Positions 9,294 to 17,567 of a stretch of 64,000 nucleotides of DNA are shown here, in pieces. The notes under the pieces were generated by a model. It did no database searches. It worked only from the letters and a program-made list of their open reading frames with translations, and was not told the DNA's origin. Each line of letters begins with the position of its first letter. Within the stretch, counting starts at the first letter, position 1. A program made the translations under genes and the position numbers. Source of the stretch: Lactobacillus sp. ESL0246 (GTDB lineage Bacteria > Bacillota > Bacilli > Lactobacillales > Lactobacillaceae); contig NZ_REHC01000007.1 of the NCBI RefSeq assembly GCF_003692965.1, positions 1-64,000 of the forward strand, written 5' to 3'.

Positions 9294-11252
9294 TTGGCTG
9301 AAACAAATAAAAAAACAAATTCTTACGATGATTCATCTATCCAGATACTGCACGGACTTGAAGCTGTGCGTAAACGTCCGGGAATGTATATTGGGTCTAC
9401 TGATATACATGGCTTAAATCAATTAGTTTATGAAATCGTTGATAATTCAGTTGACGAAGCGATGGCTGGTTTTGGCCAAGAAATTGATGTTACAATTCAT
9501 CAAGATAATAGTGTAACAGTTCGTGATTTTGGTCGCGGAATGCCAACAGGAATGCATAAGTCTGGTAAACCGACGATTGAAGTCATTTTAACGGTTTTGC
9601 ACGCTGGTGGTAAGTTTACAGAGCAAAATTACAAAACCTCTGGGGGACTACATGGTGTTGGTTCTTCGGTTGTTAATGCCCTATCTAGTTATATGGATGT
9701 GAAAGTCGTTCGGGATGGTGTTATCTATGAAGAAGAATTTGAAAATGGTGGTCATCCGATTGGTACATTAAAACGTATTGGTAAGACTAAAGAAAAAACA
9801 GGAACAACTATTACATTTAAACCAGATGAAACGATTTTCTCAACGACTAAGTATAAATATGAAACAATTCAGGAGCGAATTAGAGAATCGGCCTTCCTAT
9901 TAAAAGGTGTTCGTTTTGTTTTAACCGATGAGCGTGTTCCCGAACATCATGATGATTTTAAATATGATAACGGAATTGAATCTTTTGTAGCTTATCTCAA
10001 CGAAGGTAAAGATACCTTAAGTGATGTTTTTTATTTTGATGGTAAGCAAGATGAAATTGAAGTTGAGTTTAGTGGTCAGTATAGTGATAGTTATTCTGAA
10101 AGTCTTGTTTCTTTTGTTAATAATGTCCGTACAGCAGACGGAGGAACACACGAAGTTGGTGCGCGAAGTGGGTTTACTCGTGCTTTCAATGATTATGCTA
10201 AGAAACAAGGACTTTTAGGTAAAAAGGATAAAAATATTGATGGTTCTGATTATCGTGAAGGTTTAAGCGCAGTGCTTTCAGTTAAAATTCCAGAGGAACT
10301 GTTAGAATTTGAAGGTCAAACTAAAGGAAAATTAGGAACACCTCAAGCAAGATCAGTAGTAGATGCAATCGTTTATGAAAAAATGTCATATTACTTATTG
10401 GAGAATGGTGAATTAGCACAGGAACTAGTTAAGAAAGCTCAACGCGCAAGGGATGCACGTGAAGCTGCTAAAAAGGCTCGGAATGAGAGCCGCAATGGAA
10501 AAAAGCGCCGAAAAAAAGAAGTCTTATCTGGAAAATTAACGCCGGCACAGTCACGAAATCCCAAGAAAAACGAATTATTTTTAGTAGAAGGTGATTCAGC
10601 TGGTGGATCAGCCAAGCAAGGACGCGATCGCCGCTTTCAAGCTATCTTGCCGTTGCGTGGTAAAGTATTAAATACACAAAAAGCAAAGCTACAAGATATT
10701 TTCAAAAACGAAGAAATCAATACTATGATTTATACTATTGGTGCTGGTGTCGGTGCCGAGTTTAAAGTGGATGATTCTAATTATGATAAAGTCATCATTA
10801 TGACCGATGCCGATGATGATGGTGCGCATATTCAAATTTTGCTATTAACTTTCTTTTATCGTTATATGCGACCAATGATTGAGCATGGCAAAGTTTATAT
10901 TGCTTTACCACCATTATATCGTCTACAAAAAGGACATGGTAAAAAGTCTCAGGTTAAATACTCTTGGACTGACGAGGAGTTAACTATTGATGAAAACAAA
11001 ATGGGGCGAGGTTATACACTCCAGCGTTTTAAAGGTTTAGGAGAAATGAATGCTGAACAGTTATGGCAGACCACAATGAATCCAGAATCCAGAATGCTAA
11101 TTCGCGTTAAAATTGATGATGCTGCTTTAGCTGAGCATCGTGTTACAACTTTAATGGGTGACAAAGTCGATGCTAGACGTAAATGGATTGAAGAAAACGT
11201 TAAGTTTCGAATGGGTGAGAATGCTTCAATTTTAGAAGAAGAAAATGAGTAA
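9294..11252 (+). CDS. parE: DNA topoisomerase IV subunit B
   Basis: ATPase subunit of the chromosome-decatenating topoisomerase. The GHKL ATPase motifs are EIVDNSVDEAMAGF, DFGRGMPTG and GGLHGVGSSVVNAL. The TOPRIM domain shows FLVEGDSAGGSAKQGRDRRFQAILPLRGKVLN and the metal-binding DADDDGAHI. ParE rather than GyrB is assigned from the plsY/parE-parC arrangement. Translation appears to start at TTG, seven bases after GGAGG. At 652 residues it has the normal Gram-positive length. parC follows after 15 bp. Confidence 0.93.
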   Translation: MAETNKKTNSYDDSSIQILHGLEAVRKRPGMYIGSTDIHGLNQLVYEIVDNSVDEAMAGFGQEIDVTIHQDNSVTVRDFGRGMPTGMHKSGKPTIEVILTVLHAGGKFTEQNYKTSGGLHGVGSSVVNALSSYMDVKVVRDGVIYEEEFENGGHPIGTLKRIGKTKEKTGTTITFKPDETIFSTTKYKYETIQERIRESAFLLKGVRFVLTDERVPEHHDDFKYDNGIESFVAYLNEGKDTLSDVFYFDGKQDEIEVEFSGQYSDSYSESLVSFVNNVRTADGGTHEVGARSGFTRAFNDYAKKQGLLGKKDKNIDGSDYREGLSAVLSVKIPEELLEFEGQTKGKLGTPQARSVVDAIVYEKMSYYLLENGELAQELVKKAQRARDAREAAKKARNESRNGKKRRKKEVLSGKLTPAQSRNPKKNELFLVEGDSAGGSAKQGRDRRFQAILPLRGKVLNTQKAKLQDIFKNEEINTMIYTIGAGVGAEFKVDDSNYDKVIIMTDADDDGAHIQILLLTFFYRYMRPMIEHGKVYIALPPLYRLQKGHGKKSQVKYSWTDEELTIDENKMGRGYTLQRFKGLGEMNAEQLWQTTMNPESRMLIRVKIDDAALAEHRVTTLMGDKVDARRKWIEENVKFRMGENASILEEENE

Positions 11253-11267
11253 AGAGGGTTTTAATTA

Positions 11268-13715
11268 ATGGCTACAAAAGAACGAATTCGTGAAATGCCG
11301 CTTGAGCAAGTCATGGGTGAACGTTTTGGACGATATTCAAAATATATTATTCAAGAACGTGCTTTACCAGACATTCGTGATGGCTTAAAACCAGTTCAGA
11401 GAAGAATTCTTTATGCAATGTATCGGGATAACAATACATATGATAAACCGTTTAAAAAGGCAGCAAAGGCTGTTGGTAACATCATGGGTAATTTCCATCC
11501 ACATGGTGATAGTTCTATATATGGTGCTCTTGTTCATCTCTCCCAAAATTGGAAAATGCGTGAAACGCTAGTAGAAATGCATGGTAATAATGGTTCAATG
11601 GATGGGGATGGACCGGCTGCCATGCGTTACACAGAATCGCGGTTAAGTAAAATTTCTAATATGCTTTTGCAGGATATTGACAAGGAAACAGTTAATATGG
11701 TGCTTAATTTCGATGATACTGAATATGAGCCAACTGTTTTACCAGTCAGATTTCCTAATCTACTAGTTAATGGTTCAACTGGAATTTCTTCTGGTTATGC
11801 AACAGAAATTCCGCCACATAATTTAGGCGAAGTCATTGATGCTACGATTTATTTACTAAAACATCCCGATGCCGACTTAGATAATCTAATGCAGTTTGTA
11901 AAAGGTCCTGATTTCCCTACTGGGGCAATAGTTATGGGGCAAAATGGTCTTCGTGAAGCTTACAGAACTGGACGAGGTCGTATTCAAGTGCGTGCCAAGT
12001 CTGTAATTCAAGAAATTCGTGGACATCGTGAAGAAATCATAATTACGGAGATTCCATTTGCTGTCAACAAAGCGTTATTAGTCAAGAAGATGGATGAAAT
12101 TCGCTTAAATAAGGAAATTGATGGTATTGCTGAAGTTCGTGATGAAACGGACCGTCATGGTTTATCAATTGTGATTGAATTGAAAAAGGGTGCTGATTCG
12201 AAAAACATTCTAAACTACTTATTTAAAAATACGGAATTACAAGTTTCGTATAACTTCAACATGGTTGCAATTGATAACATGACGCCAGTACAAGTAGGTT
12301 TGAAGCATATCCTTTCATCTTACTTAGAGCATGAAAAAGATATTGTTACTAAAAGAACCAAATTTGACCTAAATAAAGCTGAAACTAGATTAGAAATTAT
12401 TCAGGGTCTTATTCATGCTATGGATATTCTAGATCAAGTAATTAAAACCATTCGTGCTTCTAGAAATAAGTCTGAAGCAAAGAAAAACTTATCTAGAGAA
12501 TTTGCTTTTACTCCAAGACAAGCTGAAGCAATTGTTTCATTACAATTATATCGTTTAACTAATACTGATGTAGATGCTCTGGTAGCAGAAAAAAACGATT
12601 TAAGCACAAAAATAGCGCAATATCGAGATCTTTTATCTGATAATAAAATTTTGGAAAAAGAAATCGTTAAAGAACTCACCAAAGTTAAAAAAGATTTTGA
12701 TAATCCGCGACGAACAGAAATTTCTACAGAAACTGCACAAATTAAAATTGATGAGAAAGCATTAGTAGCCGATGAACAGGTTAGGATCTTAATTAGTAGG
12801 GATGGCTACTTGAAGAGGTCTTCATTACGCTCATGGCAATCAAGTGATGATACGGACAATGGATTACCAGATGGTGATCAGGTAGTTTACGAAAAGACAG
12901 TATCAACACTTGATAATTTATATCTTTTTACTAATCGTGGGAACGTCATTTTTCGGCCTGTAAATGAATTAGTTGAAGCAAAATGGAAGGAGACAGGACA
13001 ACATTTATCTCAAGAAATCGGATTAAATAGTGAAGAGAGAATTATTCGCGTTTTTACACTAAATCATCTTGATGAAAACGTTAATTTCCTTTTAGCAAGT
13101 AATGATGGGTATATAAAGCAAGTAAAACTTTCAAACTTAAAGCCAACGAGGACATATCGTTCACGTGCAATGACAGCAATGAAGATGAAAAAAACTAGCA
13201 GTTTTGTTGTTAGGGTTGACCTTATTAAGCCGAACACTAAAGATGAGATAGTTTTATTCACGCAGAGAGCTTATGCGGTCAGATATGATATTAGTGAAAT
13301 TCCTGAACTGGGTGCAAAGGCCAGTGGTGTCAAATCAGTCAATCTTAAAGATGAAGATTACGTTGTTTCGTATGTTTTGTTTAATCTAAAATATATTGAT
13401 TTACTGTGTGTTGGAATCATTACTCAACGTGGAGCTTTTAAACAGCTTAAAGTTAACTTAATTGGCAAAGTATCACGTGCTAAAAGAGGAGTTTTAACTT
13501 TGCGTGAGCTTAAGAAGAATTCACATAGAATTGCTGCTATAGTTGCTTATGGTCAAAACCATAACTTAAAAATCACAACAAGCAGTAAGAGAATAATTAA
13601 GTTGAGTTCGAATGACTTTCCTTTAAGTGACCGTTATTCCAATGGTTCATTTGTTGTTGATACAACAAGCGATGGTATACCTGTAAGTATTCAACTTGAT
13701 AGCCCTAGAAGCTGA
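11268..13715 (+). CDS. parC: DNA topoisomerase IV subunit A
   Basis: DNA cleavage and rejoining subunit of topoisomerase IV. Residues 1-490 contain the breakage-reunion domain with catalytic Tyr121 in AAMRYTESRLSK and the quinolone-resistance region HPHGDSSIYGALVH (residues 77-90). A coiled coil and a beta-pinwheel C-terminal domain follow. The position that is often acidic in quinolone-sensitive ParC (SSIYE) is Gly86 here. The length, 815 residues, is normal. The gene is co-transcribed with parE, with AGAGGG ahead of the ATG. Confidence 0.94.
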   Translation: MATKERIREMPLEQVMGERFGRYSKYIIQERALPDIRDGLKPVQRRILYAMYRDNNTYDKPFKKAAKAVGNIMGNFHPHGDSSIYGALVHLSQNWKMRETLVEMHGNNGSMDGDGPAAMRYTESRLSKISNMLLQDIDKETVNMVLNFDDTEYEPTVLPVRFPNLLVNGSTGISSGYATEIPPHNLGEVIDATIYLLKHPDADLDNLMQFVKGPDFPTGAIVMGQNGLREAYRTGRGRIQVRAKSVIQEIRGHREEIIITEIPFAVNKALLVKKMDEIRLNKEIDGIAEVRDETDRHGLSIVIELKKGADSKNILNYLFKNTELQVSYNFNMVAIDNMTPVQVGLKHILSSYLEHEKDIVTKRTKFDLNKAETRLEIIQGLIHAMDILDQVIKTIRASRNKSEAKKNLSREFAFTPRQAEAIVSLQLYRLTNTDVDALVAEKNDLSTKIAQYRDLLSDNKILEKEIVKELTKVKKDFDNPRRTEISTETAQIKIDEKALVADEQVRILISRDGYLKRSSLRSWQSSDDTDNGLPDGDQVVYEKTVSTLDNLYLFTNRGNVIFRPVNELVEAKWKETGQHLSQEIGLNSEERIIRVFTLNHLDENVNFLLASNDGYIKQVKLSNLKPTRTYRSRAMTAMKMKKTSSFVVRVDLIKPNTKDEIVLFTQRAYAVRYDISEIPELGAKASGVKSVNLKDEDYVVSYVLFNLKYIDLLCVGIITQRGAFKQLKVNLIGKVSRAKRGVLTLRELKKNSHRIAAIVAYGQNHNLKITTSSKRIIKLSSNDFPLSDRYSNGSFVVDTTSDGIPVSIQLDSPRS

Positions 13716-13795
13716 ACTATTACTTGTAGCTAATATAACTATTCATATATAATTAAAATTATTCAAAAATTATTAAATAATAATCAAATTATATT

Positions 13796-13824
13796 TTGAC
13801 ATATAACCGCTTTTGATTGATAAT
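13796..13824 (+). promoter_or_regulatory. Promoter of the LysR gene
   Basis: Perfect TTGACA (13796-13801), a 17-bp spacer and GATAAT (13819-13824), 65 bases before the LysR start in an otherwise very AT-rich gap. Confidence 0.6.
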
Positions 13825-13888
13825 ATTATATAAATAAAATCATATTATTATTGAAAATGGATTGTTAAAATTAGAAGGAATAATTTAT

Positions 13889-14824
13889 ATGCCTAAAACA
13901 GATATAATACTATCACCAAAGTCTTTACACTATTTCTTACAACTGATTGATACAATGAATTATACTCAAGCAGCACAGATTTTAGGAATCACTCAGCCAG
14001 CTTTATCGCAACAGATTAAAAAGATAGAACATGCAATCGGAACTCCGCTTTTTGGTCAAAATGGGAAAAAGCTCTATTTAACTGAAGCAGGTAAACAGTT
14101 GCAAGTTGGTGCAATCAAATTACTTGGAACGGTTAATTCAGTTGTTAGAGATATTCAGGAATTTAACCAGGCAGATAAAGGGACAATAACAGTTGGTATA
14201 TTAGAAGGCATTGATCAGGATATACTACAGCGTTTTTGGATTGATTTTAATAAAAAAAATCCCCAAATTATAACTACTTTTGTTAGCTTTAATAGAAAAG
14301 ACTTGTGGTACAATCTCGATAATAATTTGATTGACTTGGCAATTATATATATTCCGTGTGAGCTTAAGAAGAGTCAGGCAAATTTGCATAATCAATATGA
14401 AAGTATGACTATTAGCCAAGATAGCATAACAATTTTAACGCATAATGATGGAATGAAAGCGGGGAAATCATATCCAATTTCTGAATTTGTTAAAACAAAT
14501 TGGGTTGCTTATCCAGATAGTTTCTATTTAAGGCAATTGATGAAAGAAAAATTTAATAGTACAATAAGTACGAAGAATCAGATGAAAGTTCCAATGAGTT
14601 TTTCTTCGACTGGACAGTTGATAAAAATTGCTGAGGCAACTAATTATGATACATTCATCAGTTACACATATTATCAAACTCATCGTAATGAAATTAGATT
14701 GACGCCAGTACATTTATTAGATGATCAAAAATTCTTGGTTTCAATTGTTTATCGTAAAGGTAAAAAGGATATACCGCGAATTAAAAATATTTTAACTGAA
14801 TTAAAAAAATCGATAGATGATTAA
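13889..14824 (+). CDS. LysR family transcriptional regulator
   Basis: A 311-residue regulator. The N-terminal winged helix-turn-helix reads [44 protein letters not shown], followed by a linker helix and a periplasmic-binding-protein-like effector domain (about residues 90-300) opening [12 protein letters not shown]. An upstream TTG at 13862 is in frame, but AGAAGGAA precedes the ATG at 13889, which is chosen. The target and ligand are unknown. The reading frame ends only 28 bases before the ppaC start, so the two may be co-transcribed. Confidence 0.9.
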   Translation: MPKTDIILSPKSLHYFLQLIDTMNYTQAAQILGITQPALSQQIKKIEHAIGTPLFGQNGKKLYLTEAGKQLQVGAIKLLGTVNSVVRDIQEFNQADKGTITVGILEGIDQDILQRFWIDFNKKNPQIITTFVSFNRKDLWYNLDNNLIDLAIIYIPCELKKSQANLHNQYESMTISQDSITILTHNDGMKAGKSYPISEFVKTNWVAYPDSFYLRQLMKEKFNSTISTKNQMKVPMSFSSTGQLIKIAEATNYDTFISYTYYQTHRNEIRLTPVHLLDDQKFLVSIVYRKGKKDIPRIKNILTELKKSIDD

Positions 14825-14852
14825 ACACGGAAAGGCAATAGGTATAAATGAA

Positions 14853-15782
14853 ATGGAAAAAGAATTAATTTTTGGACACCAGAATCCTGACACTGATGCA
14901 ATTGGTACGGCAATTGCATATTCATATTTACAAAACAAATTGGGCTACAACACCGAGGCTGTAGCTCTTGGAAATCCTAATGATGAAACTGCATTTGCTT
15001 TAAAAAAATTTGGATTTAAAGCACCTAGAGTAATTAAGACTGCAGCAAATGAAGTAAATAAAGTAATGCTAGTTGATCATAATGAGCCACAGCAAAGTGT
15101 TTCTGATATTGAAAAGGTCTCTGTAACACATGTTATTGATCATCATCGAATCATGAATTTTGATACTAGTTCACCTTTGTTTTATATAGCTGAGCCTGTT
15201 GGATGCACTAGTACAATTTTGTGGAAATTATATAAACATTTTAATGTTCAAATTCCACAGAATATTGCTGGTATTATGCTTTCAGCAATAATTTCTGATA
15301 CCTTGTTGTTAAAGTCTCCGACAACTACTTCTGATGATAGACAAGCAGTAGAAGCTTTAGCAAGCATTGCAGGGGTTGATTATGCTGAATACGGTTTAGA
15401 AGAATTAAAAGCGGGTACTAATATTAAAAGCAAGTCAGAAGAAGATCTTATTAATCTTGATGCTAAGAGTTTTGATTTAAATGGTAAAGCTATTCGAGTA
15501 GCCCAGATTAATGTAGTTGATTTGTCAGAAGCATTAACTCGTAAATCAGCCTTATTGAAAACAATGGAAACAACATCATCAACTGATCATTATGATTTAT
15601 TTATGCTTTTGATAACAGATGTTCTTGATTCTGACTCAGTTGCTTTGATTTGTGGATCAAATGAGGCCAAAAATGTTTTTGAACATGCTTTTGGTGAAGT
15701 TCATGATTCACAAATTAGTCTTCCAGGGATTGTTTCGCGGAAAAAACAAGTAGTACCACAGCTTACAGAAGCCTTTAATTAG
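14853..15782 (+). CDS. ppaC: Manganese-dependent inorganic pyrophosphatase
   Basis: Family II pyrophosphatase of the DHH superfamily, which hydrolyses pyrophosphate. Metal-binding motifs are [23 protein letters not shown], the DHH motif [10 protein letters not shown], and [11 protein letters not shown], with a C-terminal DHHA2 domain ending [14 protein letters not shown]. The frame opens at 14817, but that start has no ribosome binding site. The ATG at 14853 gives 309 residues, the usual family length, and lies after AATAGG. Confidence 0.92.
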   Translation: MEKELIFGHQNPDTDAIGTAIAYSYLQNKLGYNTEAVALGNPNDETAFALKKFGFKAPRVIKTAANEVNKVMLVDHNEPQQSVSDIEKVSVTHVIDHHRIMNFDTSSPLFYIAEPVGCTSTILWKLYKHFNVQIPQNIAGIMLSAIISDTLLLKSPTTTSDDRQAVEALASIAGVDYAEYGLEELKAGTNIKSKSEEDLINLDAKSFDLNGKAIRVAQINVVDLSEALTRKSALLKTMETTSSTDHYDLFMLLITDVLDSDSVALICGSNEAKNVFEHAFGEVHDSQISLPGIVSRKKQVVPQLTEAFN

Positions 15783-15888
15783 AAGTTAATTTATAATTAT
15801 GGTGTTTGCATTATTTTGCATTATGTAGATAAGGTAAATAGGTAGTAGCTTATAAACATTTTGCTTATTTAAAGTATTATATATAAAA

Positions 15889-15928
15889 ATAAAAAAAGAA
15901 ATAGGAAACTTTCCTATTTCTTTTTTTC
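15889..15928. terminator. Bidirectional terminator between ppaC and the XRE gene
   Basis: A long stem with AAAAAAAGAAATAGGAAA pairing to TTTCCTATTTCTTTTTTT sits between convergent genes, giving a T tract on either strand. Confidence 0.8.
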
Positions 15929-15937
15929 TAAATAGAA

Positions 15938-16297
15938 CTAATCTTTATTGATTTCTTTTGCTAAGATAATGAAAGACTTGCAAACTCTTTCAGCTTTTTC
16001 AGGAGCCATTTTTCTTAATTCATTAAGAACTTTTTTAATGAACACTGGAGTATTATCTTGATGATTTTCTGCCTTAACTTCTTTAAAACGGTAAGCATTC
16101 ATAATAATATCAGGTGTTGTAGTATTTAAAGCTCGGGCAATAGAATCGAGCTTCTGAATACTAATATTTTGATTCTTAGTTCTTTCAAGACGAGAAATAA
16201 AGTTTACGGACAAATCACTCAACTCTGCAAGGTCCTCTTGTGTCAACTTCTGTTCACGTCGTCGACGGCATATTTCTTTTCCTAAATTTATACTCAT
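15938..16297 (-). CDS. Small XRE family helix-turn-helix regulator
   Basis: A 119-residue protein with an N-terminal Cro/C1-type helix-turn-helix (about residues 8-62: GKEICRRRREQKLTQEDLAE, then SVNFISRLERTKNQNISIQKLDSIARAL). The C-terminal half is a charged helical tail with no recognised domain. AAAGGG precedes the ATG. It stands alone, convergent with ppaC, and its upstream side is the gene-free dif region. It could be a standalone regulator or an old phage or mobile-element repressor. Its targets are unknown. Confidence 0.8.
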   Translation of the reverse strand: MSINLGKEICRRRREQKLTQEDLAELSDLSVNFISRLERTKNQNISIQKLDSIARALNTTTPDIIMNAYRFKEVKAENHQDNTPVFIKKVLNELRKMAPEKAERVCKSFIILAKEINKD

Positions 16298-16523
16298 GGA
16301 ATAAATTCAACCCTTTCAAAAATATAATTCCATATTCCATAATAACAGATTAATTATAGAAATAAACAAAAAAACAAAAAATAATAACTAAAACATTCAA
16401 ATTCAATAAAATCTTAAAACATAACAGCAAATTTATCGAAGTAAAAAGTTTTAATTTATACTCTAAAAAGTATTATAAGACAAATTAGTAAAAATTTAAA
16501 TAAAATTGCACTAAAAAAATAAA

Positions 16524-16553
16524 CTTAAAATCAAAAATCTTAAAATCAAAAAT
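16524..16553. repeat. 15-bp tandem duplication
   Basis: CTTAAAATCAAAAAT occurs twice in direct succession (16524-16538 and 16539-16553) in the gene-free region. Confidence 0.75.
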
Positions 16554-16966
16554 ATTTTTGTATAATTACCAATTGCTTGATAATCTAAGCTAAAATAAAT
16601 AACCTGGCTTTCTTAACAGATTATTTATTTATAATATATAAATTCTAAAATAAAAAGCGCTTTATTACAATTTTTGCTCTAATAAGCAAAAATAAAATTG
16701 TTTTATGATCGAAAGCTGGTTAAATTTTGATATGAAATAACAAAATTTAGAAAAAATACTTGTTAAAATCCATGATAGAAATATCAAAATTACCAAGCAA
16801 ATTTGATACCGCTTTAATTATAAACTGTTTGCTTAAATAAGCATTATAAAAAATCTTATTTAAACTCTAAATTTAAATAGATGTTGTTCATTGAGATTTA
16901 AATACAATTATTGATACCGCTTAAAAAGTTTAAATTAATGGAGAGAGAACAGGAAAGCAATAATTA

Positions 16967-16994
16967 ACTTCGTATAATATATATTATGTAAAGC
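16967..16994. other. dif: Chromosomal dimer-resolution site dif (XerCD type)
   Basis: A 28-bp site with left (XerC) arm ACTTCGTATAA, centre TATATA and right (XerD) arm TTATGTAAAGC. Recalled against the Bacillus subtilis dif sequence it agrees at 24 of 28 positions, including the whole stretch from AATATATATT through ATGTAAA. The imperfect inverted symmetry extends to 34 bp (16964-16997). Context agrees: it lies in a gene-free region exactly where predominant gene orientation flips from + to -, next to a Xer-type recombinase gene. Confidence 0.85.
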
Positions 16995-17002
16995 TAAAGT
17001 GA

Positions 17003-17051
17003 GACTTTATTATAAATTGAGGGACGTTATCGCTTTATTTATAATAAAGTC
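17003..17051. repeat. Perfect 15-bp inverted repeat beside dif
   Basis: GACTTTATTATAAAT (17003-17017) and its exact complement (17037-17051) enclose a 19-nt loop that is GC-richer than the surroundings. It begins only eight bases after the 28-bp dif core. It has no T tract of terminator type on the + strand. Confidence 0.75.
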
Positions 17052-17228
17052 AAAAATTGGTTAGATAGAATATCTTTAAATTCTGTTTGAATAAATTTTA
17101 AAACCACTGTAAATTAAACCTGGAGTTTAAAATGAGCATATGTAAATTTGATAATATTTATCGATAAATAATCTCCTATTTGTTGAGATCAAAAATTTGG
17201 TCAATTTATTTATTAAACAGTGATATAT

Positions 17229-17270
17229 AAAACCAATTCAAAATTGCTCTAATAACTGAATTGGTTTTTA
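17229..17270 (+). terminator. Terminator-like hairpin in the dif region
   Basis: A 12-bp stem (AAAACCAATTCA/TGAATTGGTTTT) with a 16-nt loop ends in a TTTTTA run on the + strand. No gene precedes it, so it either ends a non-coding transcript or is another structural palindrome of this region. Confidence 0.5.
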
Positions 17271-17319
17271 GTAAAGAAAGTTTGATTAATGATACCATAA
17301 TGTATCTTATTAAATTGGC

Positions 17320-17357
17320 TTACCTATCATTAAAACTATAATTTTAATGATAGGTAA
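17320..17357. repeat. Perfect 16-bp inverted repeat upstream of the xerS-like gene
   Basis: TTACCTATCATTAAAA (17320-17335) pairs perfectly with 17342-17357 around a 6-nt loop, about 210 bases before the recombinase start. It could be a regulator binding site, a hairpin terminator or a structural element. Confidence 0.7.
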
Positions 17358-17567
17358 AAGCTTTGATTAACAGGTATTTATAATAATATAATTTTTTAAA
17401 AAATATTTTATGCTCTATAAAACATAACAAATATTGCTCAATTAATTTTTCTTGCTATTCTACTAATCTTCTCTTTAAAAGCTATCTGGGCTTTGACTTT
17501 TTTAAAGACAAACATATATTCCTGTTTTATAATTAAATAAAGATTATTATGCTAGGAGAACTAACTT

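Larger units (their letters stand above)
16298..17567. other. Gene-free, palindrome-rich region containing dif
   Basis: About 1.27 kb with no plausible coding sequence on either strand and very high A+T content. Besides the repeats listed separately it contains inverted repeats at 16593-16602/16621-16630, 16670-16678/16685-16693 and 16721-16729/16741-16749, a perfect 16-bp palindrome at 17155-17170 (TATTTATCGATAAATA), and a 12-bp direct repeat TTGATACCGCTT at 16803 and 16911. Promoters for the flanking XRE and xerS-like genes should lie at its ends. Confidence 0.7.

Noticed and set aside
16964-16997. Resemblance of ACTTCGTATA to an arm of loxP
   Set aside because: Only one arm is similar, and the spacer and second arm do not match. 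The entire site fits XerCD dif far better.
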